From: Pseudomonadota bacterium | GTDB taxonomy: Bacteria > Pseudomonadota > Gammaproteobacteria > Steroidobacterales > JBCBZW01 | Direction: 5' to 3' | NCBI GenBank assembly: GCA_039815145.1 | Contig: JBCBZW010000045.1 | Location: forward strand, 1 to 35,554 | Length of the DNA stretch: 35,554 nt | Shown: positions 16,334 to 25,060 of the stretch, piece after piece | Layout: each line of letters starts with the position of its first letter | How positions within the stretch are numbered: the first letter of the stretch is position 1 | Translations under genes and position numbers: made by a program | The notes under the pieces: model-generated | What the model was told of the DNA's origin: nothing | The model's database searches: none | What the model saw: only the letters and a program-made list of their open reading frames with translations

Positions 16334-17378
16334 CAATCGTGCCCTCGAACAGGTCCGACGGCGGCGTGCCGCTGCCAGGGGGTGCGGCGCGGCCGAGCAC
16401 CTCCCACGCCTTGCGCGTGGCGACGCGCCCGCGCGCCGTGCGCATCAGGTAGCCCTGCTGGATCAGGTACGGCTCCAGCACGTCTTCGATCGTGCCCCGC
16501 TCCTCGCCGAGGGCGGCGGAGAGGCTGTCGACGCCGACGGGCCCGCCGTCGAAGTTCTCCACGATGATGCTGAGCAGGCGCCGGTCCATCACATCGAAGC
16601 CGCGCTGATCCACCTCCAGCATGCCGAGGGCCTCCTGGGCCACGGCGTCGTCAATCTGCCCGCTCGCACACACCTGCGCGAAGTCGCGCACGCGCTTGAG
16701 CAGGCGGTTGGCGATGCGCGGCGTGCCCCGCGAGCGGGCCGCAATCTGCCGCGCGCCCGGACCGTCGATCGCCACATCGAGTATCCGCGCCGCACGCGAG
16801 ACGATACTCGTCAAGTCATCGACCCCGTAGAACTCCAGTCGTTCCATGATCCCGAAGCGGTCGCGCAACGGCGACGTTAGGAGACCGGCACGGGTGGTGG
16901 CACCGACCAGAGTGAAGGGGGGCAGATCGAGCTTGATCGCACGCGCCCCCGGCCCCTCGCCGATCACGATATCGATCTGGTAGTCCTCCATCGCGGGGTA
17001 GAGCACCTCCTCCACCACCGGGCTCAGGCGATGGATCTCGTCCACGAAGAGCACGTCGTGGGCCTCGAGGTTGGTGAGCAGGGCGGCGAGATCGCCGGCG
17101 CGCTCGAGCACGGGACCCGAGGTCTGGCGCAGGTTCACGCCCAGCTCGGTGGCGAGAATGTTGGCGAGGGTGGTCTTGCCGAGGCCCGGGGGGCCGAAGA
17201 GCAGCACGTGGTCCAGGGCCTCGCCGCGCCCGCGGGCCGCCTGCACGAAGATATCCAGCTGGCGACGCAAGCGTGGTTGGCCCACGAAGTCGTCGAAGCG
17301 GCGCGGCCGAATGGCGCGCTCGTAGGCGTCCTCCTCCGCGCGCGCGCCGGCGCCGATGACCCGCTCGTCTTCCTCCAT
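16326..17378 (-). CDS. ruvB: Holliday junction branch migration ATPase RuvB
   Basis: 350 residues, normal RuvB length. RuvB forms hexameric rings on either side of a RuvA-bound Holliday junction and drives branch migration. Visible motifs are Walker A GPPGLGKT at residues 62-69, Walker [10 protein letters not shown] with Asp113 and Glu114, the sensor region LVGATTRAG, the arginine-finger segment SPLRDRFG, and the C-terminal winged helix containing [16 protein letters not shown] strong ribosome-binding site AAGGAGGAG (17384-17392) sits five bases before the ATG, the best in this block, suggesting independent translation initiation after the 40-base gap from ruvA. Confidence 0.98.
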   Translation of the reverse strand: MEEDERVIGAGARAEEDAYERAIRPRRFDDFVGQPRLRRQLDIFVQAARGRGEALDHVLLFGPPGLGKTTLANILATELGVNLRQTSGPVLERAGDLAALLTNLEAHDVLFVDEIHRLSPVVEEVLYPAMEDYQIDIVIGEGPGARAIKLDLPPFTLVGATTRAGLLTSPLRDRFGIMERLEFYGVDDLTSIVSRAARILDVAIDGPGARQIAARSRGTPRIANRLLKRVRDFAQVCASGQIDDAVAQEALGMLEVDQRGFDVMDRRLLSIIVENFDGGPVGVDSLSAALGEERGTIEDVLEPYLIQQGYLMRTARGRVATRKAWEVLGRAAPPGSGTPPSDLFEGTIDE

Positions 17379-17418
17379 CGGAGCTCCTCCTTGATTGGGC
17401 GGTCGCGCGTCGTGCGCC

Positions 17419-18012
17419 TCAGCCGCGCAGGGCCAGGCGCACGATCTGCGCCGTATCCAGACCGTCTACGTCCAGGTCCTTCAGCATCCGCGATGCCTCA
17501 GCGTTCTTGTAGCCGAGGGCGAGCAAGGCCTCGAAGGCCTCGCGGCGGCCATCTGCGGGCAACGCTTCACGGCCGGCGAGGTTGACACCGAAGCTGCTAC
17601 TGGCGGCTTCGCCTTGCAGGCGATCGCGCATCTCTACCACGAGACGCTCGGCCGTCTTCTTGCCGATGCCTGGCAGGCGGGTTAGGCGACTGGTGTCCCC
17701 CTCCTCCACGCACCTAGCGAAATCGCTCACGCTGATGCCGGAGAGGATGCCGAGGGCCACCTTCGGCCCCACCTTGGAGACGCGAATCAGCTCGCGAAAC
17801 AAGCCACGCTCCGCCTCCGTGGCGAAGCCGAACAACACGTGGGCGTCGTCGCGCACCACCAGGTGCGTCAGCAGGTGGATGGCCTCGCCCGTGGCCGGCA
17901 GCTCGGCGCAGGTCGACATGGGGGCCTCCACTTCGTAGCCAACGCCGCCGACGTCGATCACCAGGGCCGGGGGCCGTTTCTCGGCCAGGCGGCCGCGCAG
18001 GAATCCGATCAT
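17419..18012 (-). CDS. ruvA: Holliday junction DNA-binding protein RuvA
   Basis: 197 residues from ATG 18012, overlapping the ruvC stop (ATGA). RuvA tetramers clamp the four-way junction and recruit RuvB. The N-terminal OB-fold begins MIGFLRGRL and includes [14 protein letters not shown]. Two helix-hairpin-helix elements follow ([19 protein letters not shown] and [20 protein letters not shown]). The flexible acidic linker is short, and the C-terminal RuvB-binding domain contains [16 protein letters not shown]. All domains are in the expected order and length. Confidence 0.97.
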   Translation of the reverse strand: MIGFLRGRLAEKRPPALVIDVGGVGYEVEAPMSTCAELPATGEAIHLLTHLVVRDDAHVLFGFATEAERGLFRELIRVSKVGPKVALGILSGISVSDFARCVEEGDTSRLTRLPGIGKKTAERLVVEMRDRLQGEAASSSFGVNLAGREALPADGRREAFEALLALGYKNAEASRMLKDLDVDGLDTAQIVRLALRG

Positions 18013-18605
18013 CGCCGCCGCCCCCGGCGTCCGCGGCTGGCCCAGGCCTCGCGCAGCAACGCCTGGGTCTCGCTGCGTGACGCTGCGCGAGCGCCGGTGG
18101 TGGACTCCACCGCCACCCCGAGCCGTTGCTCCGTACGGCGCACGTAGGCGCGGCAGAGCGCCGCGGCCAGCGCGTCGGCGGCATCCGCTTGCAACGGACC
18201 CTCCTCGTCGAGGAGCAGGCGAACCATCGCCTGCACCTGGGTCTTCTCCGCCCCGCCGCGTCCGGCCACCGCTTGCTTGATCTCCCGCGCGCTGTACTCG
18301 TACACCGCCGGCACCGCCTCGCCAACGAAGGTGGCGCAGAGCGCCGCGCCGCGGGCCTGGCCCAGCTTCAGGGCACTGTCCACGTTGCGCGAGACGAACA
18401 CCCGTTCGATGGCCACTTCGGTGGGTTGGAAACGCGCGACGAGTTCGGCGACCGCCGTGTAGATGCCGTGGAGGCGACTGGAGAATTCGCCGTCACCGAC
18501 GCGAATGCATCCGTTCGCCACATGGATCGGATCGCTGTTGGGCAGGGCATCGACGATGCCGTAGCCGGTGACGCGTGAGCCTGGGTCGATGCCCAGGATA
18601 CGCAC
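18009..18605 (-). CDS. ruvC: Crossover junction endodeoxyribonuclease RuvC
   Basis: 198 residues from GTG 18605. RuvC resolves Holliday junctions by paired nicks. The RNase H-like catalytic acids are visible: Asp7 in GIDPGS, Glu67 in AIERVF, and Asp141 and Asp144 in the DAADALA motif. The C-terminal tail (about 160-198) is Arg-rich and longer than in E. coli RuvC, with no motif I recognise. The gene begins 38 bases after yebC and is coupled to ruvA by a four-base overlap. Confidence 0.97.
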   Translation of the reverse strand: MRILGIDPGSRVTGYGIVDALPNSDPIHVANGCIRVGDGEFSSRLHGIYTAVAELVARFQPTEVAIERVFVSRNVDSALKLGQARGAALCATFVGEAVPAVYEYSAREIKQAVAGRGGAEKTQVQAMVRLLLDEEGPLQADAADALAAALCRAYVRRTEQRLGVAVESTTGARAASRSETQALLREAWASRGRRGRRR

Positions 18606-18643
18606 GCGTGGCGTGGTCGCGGTCGACTTATCGCGCAGCTCGC

Positions 18644-19384
18644 TCAGAGTTTCTCCAGGATCTCGTCAGGGATATCCGCGTTCGAATAGACGTTCTGAAC
18701 GTCGTCCAGATCTTCCAGGGCATCGAGCAGCTTGATCATCGTGCCCGCGTCCCCTTCACCCAGCGTCGCGCTGGTCGAGGCGCGCATGGTGACCTCCGCG
18801 TTCTCCGGCGCGAGGCCGGCCGCGTTCATGGCCTCGTTCACCCGCTCGAACTCGTTTGGGTCGGTGAGGACGTCGATGGAGCCGTCGTCGTGGGTGACCA
18901 CGTCCTCCGCCTCCGCCTCCAGCGCCGCTTCTGTGACCGTATCTTCATCGGCCCCTGAGGGGTAACTGAGCACGCCGCAGTGGTTGAACAGGTAGGCCAC
19001 GGAGCCGTCCGCGCCGAGATTGCCGCCGAACTTGGAGAAGGCGTGGCGCACCTCGGCCACGGTGCGATTGCGGTTGTCGGTCATGCAATCGACCATCACG
19101 GCAACACCACCGGGACCGTAGCCCTCGTAGCGAATCTCATCGAGGTTGCCCTCGGCGCCGCCGCTGCCGCGCTTGATGGCTCGCTCGATGTTGTCCTTGG
19201 GCATGCTCTGCGCACGGGCCTTGTCGATGGCCAGGCGCAAGCGCGGATTGGACATCGGATCGCCGCCGCCGAGCTTCGCCGACACGGTGATCTCGCGCGC
19301 AAGCTTCGTGAACAATTTGCCGCGCTTCTTATCCTGTGCACCCTTTCGGTGCTGAATGTTGGCCCACTTACTGTGACCCGCCAT
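18644..19384 (-). CDS. yebC: YebC/PmpR family DNA-binding regulatory protein
   Basis: 246 residues from ATG 19384, preceded by a GAGGAG ribosome-binding site. An upstream in-frame start at 19531 would add 49 non-conserved residues and overlap the promoter region, so it is rejected. The family signature [20 protein letters not shown] opens the protein, followed by the segments [19 protein letters not shown] and [13 protein letters not shown], then the [13 protein letters not shown] motif. YebC proteins were described as transcriptional regulators; more recent work assigns some members a role in translation of proline-rich stretches. It heads the long minus-strand block, directly upstream of ruvC, its usual neighbour. 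Confidence 0.97.
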   Translation of the reverse strand: MAGHSKWANIQHRKGAQDKKRGKLFTKLAREITVSAKLGGGDPMSNPRLRLAIDKARAQSMPKDNIERAIKRGSGGAEGNLDEIRYEGYGPGGVAVMVDCMTDNRNRTVAEVRHAFSKFGGNLGADGSVAYLFNHCGVLSYPSGADEDTVTEAALEAEAEDVVTHDDGSIDVLTDPNEFERVNEAMNAAGLAPENAEVTMRASTSATLGEGDAGTMIKLLDALEDLDDVQNVYSNADIPDEILEKL

Positions 19385-19461
19385 TTCGCTCCTCTCGTGC
19401 CGTTGGCACTCACGGGCTCCGCGACCGTTGCGGGCGCCCTGAAAAAGTTCATGATTTCGCC

Positions 19462-19467
19462 ATTGTA
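19462..19467 (-). promoter_or_regulatory. yebC: Candidate -10 box (TACAAT) for the yebC-ruv-tol block
   Basis: Read on the minus strand, TACAAT lies about 78 bases before the yebC ATG in the 244-base divergent gap 19385-19628. The -35 region is not close to consensus. The match to the -10 consensus (five of six) and location are the only support. Confidence 0.35.
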
Positions 19468-19562
19468 GTGCACACCGGCGGAGTCTCGCGAGCCGTCCGC
19501 ACGACGCCCCGGATAATCGATTGCGCGGCACCGAGCCTTGGCCTTGGCGGCCTGCGCTGGCG

Positions 19563-19568
19563 TATTAT
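19563..19568 (+). promoter_or_regulatory. relA: Candidate -10 box (TATTAT) for relA
   Basis: TATTAT lies 61 bases before the relA start codon in the divergent gap. A TTGGCC hexamer precedes it with a 19-base spacer, longer than ideal. Weak support; no operator or terminator could be identified nearby. Confidence 0.3.
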
Positions 19569-19628
19569 TCGCACCCCCTGGGGTTTTCCTGCCCCTGAGA
19601 ACTTGAGCTCACCGCGAGAGCGTCCTCC

Positions 19629-21800
19629 TTGGTCACGATCACTCGTCCAGACGACAGCAACGGGCCCGGCACCGCGTCGCGCAGCCGCGTTGTCGCGTGG
19701 ACCGCCGAGGTGCTGGCCGACGCGGAGCAGACCCTGACCACGGACGGCTTCCTGGACGATCTGCGCGAGCGCTGCGCGCGGGCCGACGCCGTGTCCGAAA
19801 TCGTCGGCCAGCTCGGCGTGGCGGAAGAGATCGAGCTCGCCACGATGATCCGCCCCCTGCGCGAGGCGGGCCTGTGCAGCAATGCCGGTATTGAGGAGCA
19901 GTTCGGCACGTCCGTCGCCCAGATGGTCGGTGAGTTGGAGCGCGCCGGGCGTTTCGTCCTGCCCCCCGAGTGGTCCCCAGGCCAGGCCCTGGGCGCGGAC
20001 CAGGCGGAATCCCTGCGCAAGATGCTGCTGGCGATCGTGGACGACGTCCGCCTGGTGCTGGTGCTCCTCGCCGAGCAACTCCATCGCCTGCGCTGCCTGA
20101 AGGGTGCTCCGGCCGACGAACAGGTGCGCTGCGCGACGGAGACCCGCGAGATCTACGCTCCCCTCGCCAGCCGCCTCGGCATCTGGCAGTTCAAGTGGGA
20201 GATGGACGACCTCTCCTTCCGCTACCTCGAGCCGGACACCTACAAGCAGATCGCACGCTGGCTGCGTGAGCGACGCGCCGATCGCGAGGAGTACATCTCC
20301 AACGTGGTGGAGGTGCTGGGCGGACGCCTCGAGGAGGCTGGCATCGATTGCCAGATCGCTGGCCGCCCGAAGCACATCTACAGCATCTGGAACAAGATGC
20401 TGCGCAAGGGCCTGGACTTCGAACACATCTTCGACGTGCGCGCCGTCCGCGTGCTGGTGAGCTCGCAGACCGAGTGCTACGCCACCCTCGGCATCGTGCA
20501 CGGCATGTGGCGCTACCTGCCGGGTGAGTTCGACGACTACATCGCAGCACCTAAGGAAAACAATTACCAATCGCTGCACACCGCCGTGATCGGCCCCGAG
20601 GGCAAGACCCTCGAGGTGCAGATCCGCACGCACGAGATGCACCGTCACGCGGAGCTCGGGGTCGCTGCGCACTGGCGCTACAAGGAAGGCGGCGACGATG
20701 ACAGCGCCTACCGCAACAAGATCAGCTGGCTGCGACGCCTGCTGGACCCGGACGAGGACGATCCGGATCTCGACTTCCTCGATCGGGTGCGCACGGAGAT
20801 CCTCGACGAGCGGGTGTACGTGCTCACCCCGCGTGGGGACGTAGTGGACTTGCCGAGCGAGGCCACGCCCCTGGATTTCGCTTACCACGTGCACACGGAA
20901 CTCGGTCATCGCTGCCGTGGAGCGCGGGTCAACGGACGGCAGGTGTCCCTCAACCACAAGCTCGCGAGCGGCGACCAGGTGGAGATCGTCACCGCCAAGG
21001 AAGCCAGTCCGTCGCGCGACTGGCTGATTCCCCAGCTCGGCTTCCTGGCCTCCACCCGCGCGCGGGCCAAGGTACGCCTGTGGTTCCGCCGCGAGGCTGG
21101 CGAGGGCAACGTCGAGCAGGGCCAAAGCATGGTCGAGCGCGAGCTCCAGCGCCTCGGGTGCGAGATGTCCCTCGTGAGCGCCGTGGTTCGCCACCTGCGC
21201 CTGGACAGCGCCAACTCCCTCTACGCGGCCGTGGGCGCCGGCGATATCACGCTCGCGGACATCGACGTGGCCGTGCAGAAGCTCACCTCGCCCCAGGTGG
21301 AGCCTCAGCTGTTGCCCGTGGCGCGGCGGCGTCCGCGGCGCATGCCGCAGCGCTCGGCCATCGAGGTGGGCGGCGTGGACGACTTGCTGCACAACTTCGC
21401 CCAGTGCTGCAAACCCCTGCCGCCCGACCCCATCCTGGGCTTCATCAGCCAGGGCCGAGGCATCAGCGTGCACCGCGCGGATTGCCCGAACCTGCGCAAG
21501 CTGATGGAGACGCAGCCCGAACGGGTGGTCGATGTGGATTGGCACGCCGATGCGAGCCACACCTTCACCGCGGACATTCGCATCGAGGCTGCCGATCGCC
21601 GCGGCCTACTGCAGGAGCTGTCGGGCGCCTTCGCCAGCGCCAACGTGAACATCACCGCCACCCAGACGGTCACCGACCGCACCACGGGCAGCGCGGTATT
21701 CAACCTAACGGTGGAGATCACCGGGCTCTCCGAGCTCAGCCGCGTTTTGCACCGCCTGTCGTCGGTGCGTGGCGTCCACGACGTGCGCCGCGTGCGCTGA
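19629..21800 (+). CDS. relA: GTP pyrophosphokinase RelA ((p)ppGpp synthetase I)
   Basis: 723 residues, near E. coli RelA length. RelA makes (p)ppGpp on ribosomes carrying uncharged tRNA. The N-terminal domain has the HD-hydrolase fold remnants but no HDxxED motif, so hydrolysis is not expected. The synthetase domain shows GRPKHIYSIWNKM near residue 245 and EFDD at 300-303, the acidic form characteristic of monofunctional RelA, followed by NNYQSLHTAV and VQIRTHEMHRHAELGVAAHW. A TGS domain (VYVLTPRGDVVDLP onwards), the zinc-finger region with Cys593-Cys594, and a C-terminal ACT domain complete it. The start is TTG 19629, the first available in this frame; no clear ribosome-binding site precedes it, so the exact N-terminus is uncertain. 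Confidence 0.96.
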   Translation: MVTITRPDDSNGPGTASRSRVVAWTAEVLADAEQTLTTDGFLDDLRERCARADAVSEIVGQLGVAEEIELATMIRPLREAGLCSNAGIEEQFGTSVAQMVGELERAGRFVLPPEWSPGQALGADQAESLRKMLLAIVDDVRLVLVLLAEQLHRLRCLKGAPADEQVRCATETREIYAPLASRLGIWQFKWEMDDLSFRYLEPDTYKQIARWLRERRADREEYISNVVEVLGGRLEEAGIDCQIAGRPKHIYSIWNKMLRKGLDFEHIFDVRAVRVLVSSQTECYATLGIVHGMWRYLPGEFDDYIAAPKENNYQSLHTAVIGPEGKTLEVQIRTHEMHRHAELGVAAHWRYKEGGDDDSAYRNKISWLRRLLDPDEDDPDLDFLDRVRTEILDERVYVLTPRGDVVDLPSEATPLDFAYHVHTELGHRCRGARVNGRQVSLNHKLASGDQVEIVTAKEASPSRDWLIPQLGFLASTRARAKVRLWFRREAGEGNVEQGQSMVERELQRLGCEMSLVSAVVRHLRLDSANSLYAAVGAGDITLADIDVAVQKLTSPQVEPQLLPVARRRPRRMPQRSAIEVGGVDDLLHNFAQCCKPLPPDPILGFISQGRGISVHRADCPNLRKLMETQPERVVDVDWHADASHTFTADIRIEAADRRGLLQELSGAFASANVNITATQTVTDRTTGSAVFNLTVEITGLSELSRVLHRLSSVRGVHDVRRVR

Positions 21801-21880
21801 GCAGCGCGCCAGCACGCACGTCAACCGCGAGCGGCCACGCTCGTTGTGTCCATCATGAACCCCCCAGGCTGGAGCCCGCC

Positions 21881-22339
21881 ATGGTCATGACCCCTACCCG
21901 TGGATGGTTAGGCGCCCTCTGCGTCGCCACCCTGCAGCTGATGGCGCCCGCCACCGCGACAGCGGCCTCGCAGGCCTATCACGCGCCCAGCGGCGTCGCC
22001 CTGGAGGGCTACGATGCGGTGGCCTACTTCACCGAGGGGCGGGCCGTTCGCGGCAAGGCCAAGCACGAGACCACCTGGGACGGGGTGCGCTGGCACTTCG
22101 CCTCGGCGGCGAACCTCGATGCGTTCCTGGCAGCCCCGCAACGCTACGCGCCCCAGTACGGTGGCTACTGCGCCCTGGGCGTGGCGGTGGGCAAGTTGCG
22201 GCGCGGAGACCCGAAGGTTTTTGCCGTGATCGATGGGCGTTTGTACATCAACTACAACCGCCGCATACACGAGCGCTGGGAACAGCGCTCGGGAGGGTTT
22301 ATCCGGCGCGCCAATCAGCAGTGGACTGACGCGCCCTAG
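21881..22339 (+). CDS. Exported YHS-domain protein
   Basis: 152 residues from ATG 21881, seven bases after GGAG; ATG 21887 is an alternative start. An N-terminal signal peptide (WLGALCVATLQLMAPATATA) predicts a periplasmic product. The YHS-type core follows: GVALEGYDAVAYFTEG, WHFASAANLDAFLAAP and YAPQYGGYCALGVAVG, then a C-terminal segment with DGRLYINYNRRIHERWE. YHS domains are small and often metal-associated; in this exported subgroup the function is not established. It lies 80 bases after relA on the same strand and 18 bases from the convergent lpd gene. No functional tie to either neighbour is apparent. Confidence 0.88.
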   Translation: MVMTPTRGWLGALCVATLQLMAPATATAASQAYHAPSGVALEGYDAVAYFTEGRAVRGKAKHETTWDGVRWHFASAANLDAFLAAPQRYAPQYGGYCALGVAVGKLRRGDPKVFAVIDGRLYINYNRRIHERWEQRSGGFIRRANQQWTDAP

Positions 22340-22357
22340 GTCAGGACTTGCGCCCGC

Positions 22358-23788
22358 CTACTTGCGATTGATGCCGTGGAGCGCCCGCTTGTCCACGGCC
22401 AGCGACGCCTCGTGCACCGCCTCGGACAAGGACGGGTGCGAGTGGATCGTGCGCTGGATGTCCTCGGTGCTGGCCGAGAACTCCATCGCCAACACGGACT
22501 CGCTGATCAGCTCGCCCGCCATGGGGCCGACGATGTGCACGCCGAGGATCTCATCATCCTCTTCCGCTGAGATGATCTTGACGAAGCCCGCCGCCGCTTC
22601 CAGCGCCTTGGCGCGCCCGTTGGCGGCGAAGCTGAAGCTACCGGTCTTGTAAGCCTTGCCCGAGGCCTTCACCTGCTCCTCGGTCTGGCCGACCCAGGCG
22701 ATCTCCGGCGCCGTGTAGATCACCGAGGGGATGACGTTGTAGTTGACCTCGCCGTACTTGCCGGCGATGAGGTCGGCGACCATCACGCCCTCTTCGGAAG
22801 CCTTGTGCGCCAGCATCGGCCCGCGCACGCAATCGCCCACGGCCCAGACGTTGGGCACGTTGGTGCGGCACTCGTCGTCGACCAGGATGAAGCCGCGCTC
22901 GTCCATCTTGATGCCGGCATCGGCACCGAACAGCTCGTCCGTGTACGGGCGGCGGCCCACGGCCACGACCACCTTGTCCACATCGATCGACTGCGTGCCC
23001 TTGGCATCTTCGTAAGCGAGCTTAATGCCGTCGGCCGTCTTCTCCGCACCCTGCACGCGGGCGCCGAGGCGAATGTCGAGGCCGAGCTTCTTGAAGTGGC
23101 GTTGGGCCTCCTTGGCCACGGCACGATCGGCCGTCGCCAGGAAGTCCGGCATCGCCTCGAGCACGGTCACCTCCGAGCCCAGGCGGCGCCACACACTGCC
23201 GAGTTCCAGGCCGATCACCCCGCCGCCGACGATACCGAGGCGCTTGGGCACGGCGTCGAATTCGAGGGCGCCCCAGGAGTCGACAATGTCCTCACCGTCG
23301 AAGGGCACCTGCTTGAGCTCCACCGGCGATGAGCCCGAGGCCAGGATCACCGTCTTGCTCTCCAGCACCTCCGGCTGCCCGTCGTGGGCGGTGAACTCCA
23401 CCTTACCCTGGCCGAGGAAGCGGCCATGGCCCTTGAGCCCGGTCACGCCGTTGGCCTTGAACAAGGCCTCGATACCGCCCGTGAGCTGCTTGGTGATGCC
23501 CGCCTTACGGGTTTGCATGGTGCCGAGATCGAAGGACACGCCCTCGAGCTGGATCCCGTGCTGGGCGAACTCGCCGTGGGTGCGGTGGTAGAGCTCGGAG
23601 GACTCGAGCAGCGCCTTGGAGGGAATACACCCCGCGTTCAGGCAGGTGCCGCCGAAGGCGTAGGTGCCGTCGTAGTTCTTCCAGGCGTCGATGCAGGCGG
23701 TCTTCAGTCCGTTCTGGGCAGCGCGGATGGCGGCGACGTACCCCGCCGGACCGCCGCCGATGACGACGACGTCGTAGCTGTTGCTCAC
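22358..23788 (-). CDS. lpd: Dihydrolipoyl dehydrogenase (E3)
   Basis: 476 residues from GTG 23788, preceded by AAGGAG. This FAD flavoenzyme reoxidises the lipoyl groups of the E2 subunit with NAD. Visible are the FAD-binding GGGPAG at residues 11-16, the redox disulfide in GGTCLNAGCIPSK (Cys49 and Cys54), the NAD-binding IVGGGVIGLELG segment, the second FAD motif VWAVGDCV, and the catalytic His451-Glu456 pair in HPSLSE near the C-terminus. All functional residues are intact. It follows sucB by 60 bases, so it is probably dedicated to the 2-oxoglutarate complex, although E3 can be shared with pyruvate dehydrogenase. Confidence 0.97.
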   Translation of the reverse strand: MSNSYDVVVIGGGPAGYVAAIRAAQNGLKTACIDAWKNYDGTYAFGGTCLNAGCIPSKALLESSELYHRTHGEFAQHGIQLEGVSFDLGTMQTRKAGITKQLTGGIEALFKANGVTGLKGHGRFLGQGKVEFTAHDGQPEVLESKTVILASGSSPVELKQVPFDGEDIVDSWGALEFDAVPKRLGIVGGGVIGLELGSVWRRLGSEVTVLEAMPDFLATADRAVAKEAQRHFKKLGLDIRLGARVQGAEKTADGIKLAYEDAKGTQSIDVDKVVVAVGRRPYTDELFGADAGIKMDERGFILVDDECRTNVPNVWAVGDCVRGPMLAHKASEEGVMVADLIAGKYGEVNYNVIPSVIYTAPEIAWVGQTEEQVKASGKAYKTGSFSFAANGRAKALEAAAGFVKIISAEEDDEILGVHIVGPMAGELISESVLAMEFSASTEDIQRTIHSHPSLSEAVHEASLAVDKRALHGINRK

Positions 23789-23848
23789 GCGTATCTCCTT
23801 AAGCCGTGAGGCGTAGGTGGGGATCCCGAACCTTAGTTCACAAGCCGA

Positions 23849-25060
23849 TCAGACTTGCAGCATCAGGCGCGCCGGGTCCTCCAACATCTCTTTGACGGCC
23901 ACGAGGAACAGCACGGCCTCGCGTCCGTCAATGATGCGGTGGTCGTAGGAGAGCGCGATGTACATCATCGGCCGCGGCACCACCTGGCCGTCCACCACCA
24001 TGGGACGCTCCTGGATCTTGTGCATGCCGAGAATCGCGCTCTGCGGCGGGTTCAGGATCGGCGTCGACATGAGCGAGCCGAACACGCCGCCGTTGGTGAT
24101 CGTGAAGGTACCGCCGGTGAGTTCCTCGAGGGTGATGGCGCCCTCCCGCGCGCGAGTGGCGTAGTCCACCACGCCCTGCTCGATCTGAGAGAAAGCCATT
24201 TGGCCGGCTTCGCGCAGGACGGGCACTACCAGACCGCGCTCCGTGGACACGGCCACGCCGATGTCCTGGTACTCGTGGAAGACGATGTCCCCGCCCTCCA
24301 CCGAGGCGTTCACCACGGGGTAGCGGCGCAGCGCTTCCACAGCTGCCTTGACAAAGAACGACATGAAGCCCAAGCGCACGCCATGAGCCTTTTCAAAGCT
24401 CTCTTTGTAACGCTTGCGTAAGGCCATCACCTCCGTCAGATCCACCTCGTTGAAGGAAGTGAGGATGGCGGCCGTCTGCTGCGCCTCGACCATGCGCTCG
24501 GCGATGCGCGTGCGCAGGCGCGTCATCGGCACCCGGCGCTCGGCGCGCGACCCGGGCGCTGGCAGATCCACGGCGGGTGAAGCGTCGTTGGCCGGCCCGG
24601 AGCTGCCCGAGGTGATGAAGGCCTGCACGTCGCCCTTGGTCACCCGGCCCGCCCGACCGCTCGCCGGTACGGACTGGGGATCCACGCCGTGCTCGCCTGC
24701 GAGACGGCGGGCAGCGGGCCCCATGCGAGGCGCCTCGGACGGGGCAGCCGCCTCTTCCGCCGCTGGCGCCGGTGCCGCCGCGGCGGCAGGTGCTGGCGCA
24801 GCGGCGGGCGCCGCTTCTGCCGTCGCGGTCTCATCCAGCACCGCGAGGATCTCGCCGCTGGTCACCGTGGCACCGTCCTCCACCTTCAACTCTACCAGCT
24901 TACCGCTGGCCGGGGCCGGCACCTCCAGCACGACCTTGTCGGTCTCCAGGTCCACCAGGTTTTCGTCACGTGACACGGCATCGCCGGGCGCCTTGTGCCA
25001 AGCGATCAGCACGGCGTCGGTCACCGACTCGGGCAACTGTGGGACCTTTACCTCAATCAC
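23849..25060 (-). CDS. sucB: 2-oxoglutarate dehydrogenase E2, dihydrolipoyl succinyltransferase
   Basis: 403 residues from GTG 25060, overlapping the sucA stop by eight bases, with a purine-rich GAAGGAAA upstream. A single lipoyl domain carries the lipoylated lysine, Lys42, in [13 protein letters not shown]. An Ala/Pro-rich linker (about 80-110) leads to the E3-binding domain ([19 protein letters not shown]). The catalytic domain ends with [15 protein letters not shown], where His374 and Asp378 are the expected catalytic pair. The enzyme transfers succinyl groups to CoA in the TCA cycle and forms the complex core. The single lipoyl domain and linkage to sucA distinguish it from pyruvate dehydrogenase E2. 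Confidence 0.97.
   Translation of the reverse strand: MIEVKVPQLPESVTDAVLIAWHKAPGDAVSRDENLVDLETDKVVLEVPAPASGKLVELKVEDGATVTSGEILAVLDETATAEAAPAAAPAPAAAAAPAPAAEEAAAPSEAPRMGPAARRLAGEHGVDPQSVPASGRAGRVTKGDVQAFITSGSSGPANDASPAVDLPAPGSRAERRVPMTRLRTRIAERMVEAQQTAAILTSFNEVDLTEVMALRKRYKESFEKAHGVRLGFMSFFVKAAVEALRRYPVVNASVEGGDIVFHEYQDIGVAVSTERGLVVPVLREAGQMAFSQIEQGVVDYATRAREGAITLEELTGGTFTITNGGVFGSLMSTPILNPPQSAILGMHKIQERPMVVDGQVVPRPMMYIALSYDHRIIDGREAVLFLVAVKEMLEDPARLMLQV

Noticed and set aside
18644-19531. Longer yebC reading frame starting at 19531.
   Set aside because: The conserved family start MAGHSKW with a good ribosome-binding site begins at 19384; the extension is non-conserved and overlaps the probable promoter.
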